Shown: positions 53,250 through 64,000 of the stretch, in pieces | Layout: every line of letters starts with the position of its first letter | Position numbering within the stretch: the first letter of the stretch is position 1 | NCBI RefSeq assembly: GCF_949987535.1 | Contig: NC_080079.1 | Coordinates: 2,786,001 to 2,850,000 of the forward strand | Direction: 5' to 3' | DNA: 64,000 bases | From: Balaenoptera acutorostrata | Lineage: Eukaryota; Chordata; Mammalia; Artiodactyla; Balaenopteridae | The notes under the pieces: model-generated | Seen by the model: the letters and a program-made list of their open reading frames with translations, nothing else | The model's database searches: none | What the model was told of the DNA's origin: nothing | Translations under genes and position numbers: made by a program

Positions 53250-56200
53250 TTGGCTTCCAGAGTTTGTTAAAGTTGCTCTTGGGCTGAATTTTGAGGCTTG
53301 GCTGCTGCTCCAGAGGCAGCTGCCAGGGCGAGGGGAGCGACAGCCCAGGTGTCCATTCACGGTCCCTGCCCGGTGGCTTCTGTTCCTGGAGAGGGTCACC
53401 CCCTTTTCCCAGAGCGCAAGGGAGAGGGTGGAGAGCGGCCACTCCTGGGACCGCAGGGCCAGCTGGTGACCAAAGACGCGACGTCTTTTGCAAACCCGGT
53501 ATCCAGCACTGAGCCACTGGCCTGAATGGCGAGAGGCTGGGGATCCCCTTGCCCGTGGACATGGGGTGGGCTTCCCTGCAGAGAGCTGGACCCCCGATGT
53601 CCAGCCCTGTCAGTCCAGGGCAGCGGGCAGGGGTACACAGCACTCCAGGCGGAGGCGTTTTTCCAGTCCTGGAAAAGTTAAAGGATGAAAGAGCCGCCCT
53701 CTAGGAAAAGTAATTGCAGGCCATTCATGGTTAAGTTCCAAGTGCCAACAAAGGAGTAGAATCCCTTTTTAATTCAGAGAGAAAACCTTAGCAATTGCTG
53801 CTTAAAATCAGAGTGGGCAGTCCACATCCCCATTTTCAACTTGGACCAAATTTGGCTTATAGCAAATGTACTTTTCGTTTATCTTTAGCAAGCAGAAGAA
53901 GTTACTTAAAGAGGCAGTTGCATTGTCTTTAGGATTTGCCAGGGGTTGGGCTTGAACGCCGTGTGTATGGATTGCAAACTGGCGCGCTCCTGTCCCCAAA
54001 GGATGGTGGCGCTGTGCCTCTCAGTGTTGATCGCAGACCGGGCCGTGTGGCCGGGAGGTGGGAGGGGTCTCAAGACAGGCAGCCGCGCGTGCTCACTGCC
54101 GGCCCCTGTCCACAGTGTCTCCTCTCTGCTTCTCCCCAAATGAGGGAAATCTGATCAGCGGCACTAACGAACTGCAGCAGTGGGTTATCAATTAGCTGGG
54201 CCAGCGGCGGTGGCCGTGCCAATACTGGCTTTGTCTGCGTTTTCTTGGAGGAGTTGGTTTGTGTCACTCAAGAAAGCTGCCTGTTCGGGTACGTCCCTCC
54301 CATCCAGGCCAAGTCCCCTCCAAGCACTGTTCAGAACGAGATTTGTGTTCACCCTAATCCAATAACCATTGCCCAGGACGGCCCATGTAGCTCTGCTGGG
54401 AAATGGTGTGCGGGCTTGTAGCAACATCTAATGGGTATTTAGGTGCAAACTAGCTGTGAAGTGTTAAATATTTACATGTGGAATGCCAATAGTAATTGTC
54501 CGCTTTATCTGAGCTAGCCTAGGGAAATGTCTTATTTGTGTCCATGTTACTTCAATAAATAGAAAGCTGGAAAATCCTCCCGCTATTTCTTGGGGGCTTA
54601 GAATTAATAAAGCCAGGCGGTATAAAATATGTGCTTTGGGTTTTTGAATGATCACTTCTGCACCAGGTCATATAATATGGCTTTAACTCCATGTGGCCTG
54701 TCTATTAAGCAAGACAGGATGAGCCTCACAAATAATAAAAAATATTTATGCTTTTCTTAGTGATACTAACAAGGTAACATATCAGAGGAGAAATGGCAGG
54801 AGAAGAATAAGGTAACTGTGTCTTATGAATTCACGGCTCAGTGGGGTCCCGGCCGGCTCCCATAAACACCGTAGGATTCTCTGCTCGGTACTGCTATTAT
54901 TCCACAAATTGTATTTTTTGCTTTTTGTTTGTGAAATCTGAAGTGTCATAAATGCCTCCGTCTCATCTATATTTGATAGTTAATATTCGTCTCAACCAGG
55001 AAAGTGCACTTTACATGTGACAACATACGATTACCTGAGAGTGTTATTGCAAAGGAAAAAATCAATACCGATTTATAATTCACGATCGCAGTCTATCAGT
55101 TTTTATGGCTCTCTATCCAGTCTCATTAATTTTTTATTATGATTGACTGAAACTGAAAGATTTTTAACATGTTTCGCTGTTATTTATTCAACCTTAATAA
55201 TTAAATAAACCTTAATTGGCTGTATTTCGAGGCATCTCGGCGCTGCGGCCAGGAAGGGTTGGGGTGACCATCCATTTTTAATGCGGGAGCACCTCACATT
55301 TTCTTCCGAGGCAGCTCAGGAAAGGGGATCTGCTGTGTACCATCACCAGAGAGAGAGAAATAGGTTTTGTCATCACCTAATCAGATTCTGTTTAAGAGGA
55401 GACCATTTGTTTTAATTCAAAATATAAATTATCAATAGTGCCGAGAGAAACGTAATAAAATATTCCTGGAGCAATGTGAGCCCGTGCTGTGTACCTGTGC
55501 GAAACTTTGATCAGTGGCTAATACCTTGATTAATGAGGCCAAGGGCCCCGCTGCACAGAGAGCCGCCAGTGGGGACGCCCTCACCCAGGGTCTCCCGATT
55601 GGTGGTTAACGGGTCCCTTTGAAAGGTGATTGACAGATGGAAAATTGCACTTTCAAATTTCATCCGTATTCATTTCAGTTGTTCTTCTACATGTCAACCG
55701 CTTCCCCTCTCTGGCAGGCCACGGCTGTATACATTAGCTGTTCCCACAGTGAGAAAAGAAGGAAGACAATCCCGTATTTGAGCATTCTGAAGGAAAATCA
55801 ATCATGTCATAAGTGAGAAGTATGGATAAGTTTGAACAGTGGCAACTTTCATCATTTCATTTCTGGCCACGCTGGTGGGTTTCTGAGTGTCCGGGGCTGC
55901 ACAGGGGCAACCTCAGCTGCAGGGAGAGAATAAGCAGGATAATAGAGTTGGGCTGAAAGGGAAATGTTCTTTTCCCTGGTATTTGTCAAGGAAGTTTCTC
56001 ATAGTATTGCACAGAAGAAACATCAAACCCTAAGATTATATACACTGGACATTTTGACAGAGTTGAAAAAAGGCTTCTATTGACTCTGACAAGGATAGAC
56101 CGACCCTTCTCAATCAAACGATCGGGCTAAGGCCTCACATTTTTTCCAATTTTTGTTTGCACTGGACTCTTGGCTCGAAAAAACAGTAGACTGTCAGCCA

Positions 56201-57000
56201 TTTCTAGGAGGGAGCCTGTTGTTAGGGCCACGTGAGAACTTCCAGGGGCAGCCTCTGGGGTCAAGAGGGACCCCTCCGCAGGCTCGGAGGAGGGTGTGAC
56301 CCCACCCGGGGAGGACGTGTCCCGCCCCTGGGCCCACCCCCGAGACGGCTAAAGGGGCAGCCGCACAGGGCGGGGGGTTAGGGAGGAAACGCAAACTTAG
56401 AGGAATCCGTAGCCGCTGCCCAATGGGATCTATACATAGTACTGAGCGGGGCATCATTGTATATTGGAAATGCTGTGAAAACTGTGGGAGATGAACATGT
56501 TGCAATTTCACCATCTTGTTCTTAATATTATTGAAAGAGAGCTCTTCTTGGCAGTAATAAATTTAACACAAAAATCAAATACAAAACAAATTTATTCTTC
56601 CAGAGCTGATGCCCCAGTCATTTCTTTCTTGTCTTGCATTAAGCTTTAAAATCAACTGTCACTCCCTATCGATTGCATCTGAATTGTTATCTATATTTCT
56701 CAAAAGCGCTCTTGACAGTTAATACAGTGTAAATTATAATCTGGGGAAATGCCGTTTGTGTTCGCCAGCAAATTGCTTAGATTCTGAGCAAAGCTGCTTT
56801 TATTCGCCATTCTTTTCTCGTGGCCATCTATTTTAGCAAGGATCATTCAGGCCAAATTATTCTAAATTTGCACGCGGCTACTATGTAAATCATATTGTGG
56901 AAATCACTTTTGGAATCACGCTGGGATGTGCAGCAGAGTTTGAGTGTCTGAGTGTTGCGTTAATGAAACAAATGCCACCTCGGGGGCCCGACCCGCAGGG
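53250..57000. other. Intron 6 segment, mostly AT-rich, candidate conserved elements
   Basis: After a GC-rich start (to about 53650) the sequence is AT-rich and repeat-poor. Contains TGATTGACTG (55140-55149) and the perfect PBX-MEIS composite TGATTGACAG (55627-55636). No gene. Confidence 0.4.
55627..55636 (+). promoter_or_regulatory. Perfect PBX-MEIS/PREP composite site
   Basis: TGATTGACAG, followed by ATGG so that TGACAGATGG also fits an extended MEIS/PREP half-site. Binding is inferred. Confidence 0.4.
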
Positions 57001-57930
57001 CCGGCTGCCAGTACTTTGCAGCTTCTGGAGAGTTTGCTGTGTTGGGTGTAGGTGAGTCCAATGCTGTGGGCTTTGGGGCCTCCTGGGGCCCTGCCGCCTT
57101 CTTAGAGAGGGCATGCCCTGGTTCTCACTGAGCCGCGTGGTCGCCAGGTGGGGCGGCAGGAGGGGTGGGGCCACCGTCCCCCTGGCTTCCTTGTGGAGGG
57201 AGAGGCCGGGTCCAGGGGTGCTCCCTGGAGAGAAGCAGCCCAGTTTCTAGACCAGAGCTGGCCTTGGGGTTAAGCCACAGACGCCATTAAAAATTTTCTG
57301 GTTACATTAACAAAGTAAAACGGAACAAGTAAAATAATCTTAATAATATTTTAAATTTAACTCGATAGATCCAAAACCTTATCGTTTCCATACATAATCC
57401 ATACCAAAATTGAGATGCAAACATATTTTTGCTTGCTGAGTTTTGGAAATGTAGCATGCTCTGGGTCCCGACACCTGCACTTGGACCAGCCCTGTTTCTT
57501 GTGCTCAGTTCCACCCGTGGCTGTGACTCCCGTATTGGATGACATGCTCCAGGGTCCCCCCAGTGGCCCCCTGGCTGCCATCAGGGCCAGGACAGAGCCC
57601 CTTCCCACCTGCAGGTTTCCAGCCCAAATCAACTGAGGCACAAGGGCGGGGAAGAGCCAAGGGCAGAACCCCCTGGAGTGTTAAGTCACCTCCTCCCAGA
57701 GGACACGTCTGACGGGGAGTGAGTTCACCCCGGGATGGCCAGACTCGCTCCTTCTGTCTCACTTACATGGTAGTGGGATCCCCATTATGGATGACTTTGG
57801 TTTTCCTTCGGAAATATTTCATTATTATGTACTTGCGGCTGTTCCTTATTCGATGAAAATCTGACAGTTGTAATACAGGGAGCTATTTAAGGAGTCACTT
57901 CTGTTCCTTCAGGAATAACTAATTATACAC
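57000..57930. other. Intron 6 spacer
   Basis: No gene or repeat recognised; mixed composition. Confidence 0.3.
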
Positions 57931-57934
57931 TCAT

Positions 57935-58235
57935 TTATTCATTTCAGAAATATTTATTGAAGATCTATTAGTTTGAGGCAAGGTGGTTAAAATTCTTTTC
58001 CTGCCCGGATGGATGGATGGATAGATCGATAGGTATAGATATATATCTATCTCTGTATCTACATAGTGATATAGGTAGGTATAAATAAATAGGTAGATAT
58101 CTATAGATAGATCTATCTTATATCTCATATCTTATCTGTATATGTACTTATTATCTATATGTTGATAGACCTATCTATTGATATCGGCATCTATATCAAC
58201 ATCTATCTGGCCCTCCATCCATCTGCATATCTGCA
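57935..58235. repeat. Old repeat trace followed by GGAT/GATA/TATC microsatellite
   Basis: CATTTATTCATTTCAGAAAT near 57931 resembles a common MIR/L2-class end; then GGAT units from 58007 and mixed GATA/TATC units to about 58235. Confidence 0.85.
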
Positions 58236-58239
58236 ACCC

Positions 58240-60020
58240 TTCTATCCCAGAGTGTGTTTGGCAGGAGATGGGGGGATAAATACAGGACAGGAAGTGTTGG
58301 GGAGAGATGACCCTGGGGGGCTCTGGGGCAGCGCCAGGGACACGGGGGCATCAGAGACCCTCACTAGGAAGACAGAGGGCCTGTGCCCCTCGGAGACGAG
58401 TTAGGGAGAGCATTCTAGGTAGGAGGACGTGGATTCCTAAGCAGGAAAAAAGTTCAGCGCCTAAATCGCTTCCACTGACTGTTACTACCCCCGATAGCTA
58501 AGGGAGACGTCCCGCGACCCCCTCTTTCAGGAGTAGCAGCGACTTTCTGGGGAGTCCTCTGGAATGGTACACGGGATTTCGGGGGCAGAAGGAGTGGAGG
58601 CGGGGAAGGCGGGGGCCTAGCTGGCTGGTCACCGCAGCGCCTCTGCCCCATTCCTCACTTTAGGATGGAACGCGACCTCAAAGTCCTCTCCCAGCAGTCA
58701 GACGCCGCAATTCCTGGGGCATGGCGGAGGCTGCTGGGCTTTGCTCCCTGGGGCCCCCTCGCTATCACGGGCCTCCCCGAGCTGGCAGGAAAGTGCCTCT
58801 CAGAGCACAGCGAGGACGAGGGCTGTCCTGCCCAGCCTCCTGTCCTGGACCTCCAGGCCCAGTGTGTGCCTTCACCCCGATTCTGTGGACAGTCGTCCAT
58901 CTGAAGAGCTGCTAGGAAGTGCCCCAAGAGACACTTTTAAGACAAGGCACCAGAATCTTATAATACATTTTCTCCTAGGGTAGGTTCAATAGTTGACAAT
59001 TTGACATTGTTTAATGGGATTTAGTCGGAACTTTGGGAGGATGGGATGCTGTCTCTGTAATCTCTTTATTGATAGAGTTTAGTGCACAAATGTTTATGGA
59101 ATGAGAGAGGGATACATGAGTGAAAAGAAAGAATGGAATGAAATGACCATGGCTACTAAATACCAGCATTCTGGGTCATCCCTCCGGAGGGACTCCCAGG
59201 CCAGGGGCTGGGGGCCCCCAGGGGCCTTCCACACACCTACTGTGTACAGAACATAATGACTTTGGAGACTGATCTTATGGTTTTGGTATTACCTTTGCAT
59301 AAAACGTTAGATGGAACCATGTGTGATCGCCAGCACGTGGTCATTTTCAACCTACAAAACCAGCAGGTCCTCATCTGATGCCCGTGGAATGGAGTTGTAG
59401 TCAGAGGCTGAAAACTGAGACATCAAGGAGAGGGTGAAACACCCCCGTGACATCCTTCGAGGCCTCAGAGTTGTTTGCTTTGCCGTTGGTTGTTTCTTCT
59501 ATGACTTGCGGGCATTTTTCGGTCCAGATCCTGGAAGATGATGGTGATGAAGTTCACGGAGAATCACCTGTGACTCTTCAATGTTTCCAGAGCCCAGCAA
59601 CTCCGGGGTGTAGACTGTGTTCGCAGGGGCTTGTTAGGCCTGAGTGTGGGGCAGGGGGCAGCTGGGGAGGAGGGCTCTGGCCCAGCTCTGCCTGCCCCAG
59701 CTGGTTCTTGCTGTGCAGGAGTCCTGTGTGCCTTGTTTTGTTTTAATGCGTTACTGACCCAGCTCTCGGGTTACGGGAGTTCTTGTCATACACTTAGTTA
59801 CACTCTCATAAAGGCGCCCACAAAATTGCTCTAACAAGCTCACAGCCCCTGCTCAGTATCCTAAGCGTAAGTGTCACCAGGTAAGACTTGACCGTGGCAG
59901 GGAGAGTAAAGGTAGTTATTGGAAAATAGGGAACACCGGGCTTCCCTGTCGGGCTGTCTGTTCCGGGGCTTTCGCAGCTCTGGGTTCCACGATGAACATC
60001 TTGTTGGCTGTTACCGCTTC
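58240..60020. other. Intron 6 segment without recognised genes
   Basis: Mixed composition; no gene or clear transposon. Confidence 0.3.
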
Positions 60021-60021
60021 A

Positions 60022-60708
60022 TTATAAATGGTCCCTTACGGACGTACCTCCCCATCTCGAGGACCATGCTTCAGTAGCCTGGGCGGCCACAGGAGGGAAG
60101 GCCACGTGCCCAGCTCCCCAGGTCACACCAGCCTTGGAAATGATTAACTTGTGAGTCTTGTTAAGGCGTTGGTGGTACCCAAGAGCGTGCATTCTTGGAG
60201 TTGGGTTGACCGTTTCACCACAAAGCTGGAGAAAGTAGACGAGGTGTTGAACTGGAATAAAAAAATTCTCTGGAAGTTCCCAGCCCAGCACTTCCCCAGC
60301 TAACTGGCTGTAGGGACAGCTGACTAGGGCATTGCTGTAGGGTTCCGAGTGTGACACCAGATTAAGTAAACTCACTTTCAGTTTCCTCCCGACTCCATCA
60401 GTCCGTGAAGTTAACAGGTTGCTCCCGTAATAGGCATTGACTATAGATTTTGTTGGTAAATAATATTGGGTATAAGGGCATAGCTTTGGCTGATGTGAAG
60501 CGGAGTTTGCGTTTATCATGAGGAAGGGGTTTACAGGTAGGAGGTGAAAAGACAACGTGAGAACATTCGTTAGCTGAAAAGCTGCATATTCCTCCAGACC
60601 GTGGTTTTCCATCTGGCCACGCTGGTTGGGGGGCTGCATTTGGGCGTGAGCTCTGCTGTCAGTCAAGGGGCCCCAACTGTGCACTGCAGCCCTGGTGACG
60701 AAGCCCAC
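60022..60708 (-). other. Unassigned antisense ORF of 228 codons
   Basis: Opens at 60708 with MGFVTRAAVHSWGPL and stops at 60022. I recognise no domain, signal peptide or clear membrane segment. By a rough estimate an ORF this long is somewhat unexpected at this moderate GC, but there is no splice context, promoter or homology that I can show. Most likely chance; recorded for checking. Confidence 0.15.
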
Positions 60709-60749
60709 CCTGACTCATTAAACCAGAGCAAACTGTACCGAGGGGCGCC

Positions 60750-61330
60750 GCTGTGCGATTTTAATATTTGGTGCATGTGACAGGATCATTTTAGTGATTT
60801 GCAGGATTTATCTCCTCTTAAAAGTACTGCCTAAGGCTACTCTAATTGGTAGGAAAGCAAATTCCCTCTTCTCCTCCTGTCAGTCTTTGTTTTATTTACT
60901 GAGAACTGCCGAAACCTATTTACACAATAATGAGGATAAATCACCGGGATGCTTTCAACACAAAGAGAAATGTGGCTCGAGTTGAAAGCTGTACAATTAA
61001 AACAAAATTCCAGATATTCCTGAAGTGGTGTGTGCAGTTAGGGAGAGCAAAATAAAATTAAGACAAATGGTAGGCTCGCACCCTGGACCAGCTCAGGAAG
61101 CTAATCAGGATCAGAATTCTGGAGATATTTTATGATGGGCAATTTCACTTGCAATGGCAATGGAGTAAATGCCTGTGAGTTACCATCAATATTTGTAATA
61201 AAAATAAACAATCATGCATTCCTCCAGCCTGCAAATAGGGTAAGTTTAGGCGTCATAATTATGGCATTGCAGGAGTGGCGGTAAGTCATGTGAAAATGTC
61301 AGCCGCGCGGTTGCAGCCTCTGGCTTGTTG
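60750..61330. other. Candidate conserved element in intron 6
   Basis: AT-rich, repeat-free block with ATTAAAACAAAATTCC near 60997 and GTCATAATTATGGCATTGC near 61251. Function unknown. Confidence 0.35.
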
Positions 61331-62260
61331 CCAGCAAAGAGGGTCACAGCCACTTGGAGGAGACACTCCAGATGTACTTGACTCTATGACCTGGCAGGAC
61401 CCACTTATTTAGATGCCAAGAGCGCCCTACATTTGAGAATGGTTCTTGCTGGAGGGAGTGCCACAGAGACTTAACCAGCCAAAGGCGTCGTGCACAGAAG
61501 GGGCCCTTGAACTTGGCTCTCATGGCTGTTGGGTTGATGCGTGCTTTCCAAAGCTCCCAAGGCCTCCAGGTTGGCATTAGGACCTTGGCAAGCTCGGTCA
61601 TCCTGTCCTGAGGTTGTCACAGGTTGCCCCCTCAGATGGGGACAAATCACGTGACTCAAGGAAATTCAGGAGCTGGCTTTCAGACGCAGTCGTGGACAGG
61701 AAAATGGAGTAACCCACACACCACACACGCCATGAATGTTCTCAGAGGCAAAGCCCGAACACAGGAGGGCCGATCTAGGTGGCCGTTTAGGAAATGTGAG
61801 TTTTGGATGAAAGAGGTTTGAGCTAAACTTCTTAAAAGTGGTAAGAACTGGAGGCCCTTTGGTATCAGGCTTGTGGGTCCAGGAGGCTGGAGGTTGGGGC
61901 CCAAGCCTCCGTTTGGCCTGATTCTGGCCAAGCTTCCACATCCCCAGGGGGCTGGACCAGATGTCTCTGAGGAACTTTCTGGTTCTGCCCATTGAGGTAG
62001 CTATGCTTTTGTGCCCTTCTTCTCCGCTCACCCCTACCGTGCTTCTCCTTAGCTGTCCCCGCCTCCTCCCACCCCTCACGATCACTGCCTTCCTCTTAGG
62101 TTATGAAACAGCCTGCATTGCTCTTTGCCTCCTGACAGCTTGGGTGATGGCTGCTCAGTTATCCTGGAAAAAAATAATTCACATAAGCAGATTTTAGCAC
62201 ATTCACCGGGTCTTTTAACTTCATCTGACACTGTTTGGATGGAAGATGAGAGAAGTATAT
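61330..62260. other. Intron 6 spacer
   Basis: Mixed composition; no gene or clear repeat. Confidence 0.3.
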
Positions 62261-62267
62261 TTTTATA

Positions 62268-62277
62268 TCCCAAGGGA
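62268..62277. promoter_or_regulatory. Perfect EBF palindrome
   Basis: TCCCAAGGGA fits the EBF consensus TCCCNNGGGA. About one such match is expected by chance in 64 kb, so autoregulation is only a possibility. Confidence 0.25.
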
Positions 62278-62279
62278 GT

Positions 62280-64000
62280 TACTTTATGATGACTCTTTCA
62301 AGGTGAATATTGGCATTTATTTAGCCTGAGCAGAAAATAAAAAGGAACATACAGGAGCATGAACATAGAAACGGTGGAGTCAGCAAATAGTATTTTATTT
62401 TGTTGCTTTGAATCGCTGTCCCTCAAACACAGCTAAATCTAAGTTAATTTAAAGTTTCTCTTGAGGAATTCATATCAAATTAAAGTTTTTCTCTGCAGTG
62501 ATGACAAGAGCAGGGAACACATCTGAATTTCCTCCAAATTATGGTCTATTTTTACAGTCTCCTAAGATTTGCCTTTGTGGACCTTATTCCACTATCTCTG
62601 AGAGAAAATTAATTTAACTAATGACAGCTCAGACTAAAACATCAATCAAGAGAAGAGAGAAATAACACGACAATCACTGAAGAGAGGAACGTGGAGACAG
62701 GAGACTGGATTCCACGCAGGAACTTATGGCCTATCCTTTCCTTAAGTTGTTTACACGCAGGACTGACGCCCTGTCTCCCCTCCGCCCTGCAGGTGTGGCC
62801 CCAACGTGGTTGGGCTGTCCTGATGGACAACTGGGGAATCCGTGTTTTTCCTCCTGGGTTTCCCTTGCAAGCCACCACTGCCTTCGTACAACCTATCAGG
62901 AAGTTCTTATTTATTTATGTTTTAACCAAATGGTTGGTAGTCCTTACAGCCTGGTTGGACTTAACCAAGCTGTGCCGGGGCCCCGTCCTTGGGTGGCACC
63001 TTCAGTTGTGCGACGTGGACAGGAGAACAGCCTCCTGCCGTGCCCCCCCCCACCCCGTCCCCCGGCCCGCACACAGGACGGGGCTCCCTGGCGCTCTGCT
63101 GGCATCGAGACGTGCCCGCGGACTGTGGAGAACATTTAAGACCTTCTCACTGGCAGCCGATTTCGCCGAGTCCCCACCTTATTGATGCCGGCGCCGATTT
63201 ATGAATGATGAAGTGGAGGACATTTGCTATCAGAAGCTCACAATGTAGCTCTTAATAAAAGATTAAACAAGGAGAGAAGGCAGTGCCGGTTTCTGACACA
63301 CTGCTGATAAGGAGCTCCAATTCAAGGCTGCGAGGAGGAGGAGTGTGACAGTGACAGATGCTGAATGGGGGACATTGGACACGTGTTGATCCTCCCGGGT
63401 GACGTGTGGCCATGTGGAAAATCTGTCTGAGGAACTTTCCACAGATCAGACGCCGAGAACGCCTTCCCCTGGCTGGAGGTGATCCGTTAGCCGAGGATGG
63501 AGATTTCATGGACGTGAAGGAGGGATGCGGGCTGGACGGCCCTGCCGCTGGAGATGTGGCCGCGGCTCCTGGGCGCCTGGAGGGGGCGGCAGGCAGCGAG
63601 CTGTCAGTTTGAGAAATGAGAAGTCTAAGAGGCTGGGACCAGCTTGGCAGATGTGCAAGAGAAACAGGGAGCATATTGATCAATTAAATATGCAAATACC
63701 TCAGCAAGGAAAGACAGAGATGAATAAACTGACAGCAACATCAAACTGCACATTAATGATTCGATGAAGTGCCCATCCCAACAGTTTAGTTTTAAATAAA
63801 TGCTGCTTTCCCAAAGTCGGTTTATAACGCAGTTAATGACTTGAACAGGGCCAGGGAAACACACAGGGCTCTGGAACCCGGGTGCTATCCTGGCCGAGGG
63901 GGCGGCCTGCAGGCCTCGCCTCTCAGCCCTGGAACAAGGGAAGGAATTCAGGTTTCCCTATAACAATGGCCCACCGATATCCCATTGTTGCCGACTTTTT
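62280..64000. other. Intron 6, end of window
   Basis: 62280-62690 is AT-rich; 62990-63125 is GC-rich with a C-run near 63043-63052; 63180-63860 is mixed to AT-rich with an octamer ATGCAAAT at 63690-63697. No exon 7 seen. Confidence 0.4.

Overview
The window is a single-locus piece of a mammalian nuclear genome. It holds the promoter region and first six coding exons of EBF3 (early B-cell factor 3, an EBF/COE-family transcription factor) on the + strand, followed by about 50.8 kb of one intron that runs off the right edge. The exons are joined by GT-AG introns and encode residues 1-184 plus two bases of codon 185. That covers most, but not all, of the EBF DNA-binding domain, including a complete H-X3-C-X2-C-X5-C zinc knuckle. 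A 335-bp tRNA-derived SINE of the cetartiodactyl CHR type, flanked by a near-perfect 15-bp target duplication, points to a cetartiodactyl. No ruminant-type Bov element was recognised, so a cetacean is my best guess, but that is an inference.

Layout. 1-5 kb: upstream DNA alternating between CpG-rich tracts (about 0.5-3.85 kb) and AT-rich tracts (1-480; 3.85-5.08 kb). 5.08-7.56 kb: the promoter CpG island with a perfect CArG box, a CRE half-site, GC-rich tandem repeats, two short upstream ORFs, exon 1, a 99-bp intron and exon 2. 7.6-13.2 kb: exons 3 to 6, with a second CpG island (10.07-11.65 kb) over the end of intron 4 and exon 5. 13.2-64 kb: intron 6. Its first part (13.2-26.7 kb) is AT-rich and repeat-poor. 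The middle (26.7-53.7 kb) is GC-rich and carries decayed MIR/L2/L1 pieces, a minisatellite, a long hairpin repeat and the one young SINE. The last part (53.7-64 kb) is again mostly AT-rich and repeat-poor. Several blocks look like candidate conserved regulatory elements, but conservation cannot be tested from one sequence.

There is one recognisable protein-coding gene. I found no second gene, no RNA gene that I can support and no novel protein system. The unusual signals are regulatory or structural: a 60-bp-arm hairpin repeat, two perfect PBX-MEIS composite sites, a weak annotated start followed by a better in-frame start, upstream ORFs, orphan CpG-dense patches in the intron and one fairly long antisense ORF of unknown meaning.
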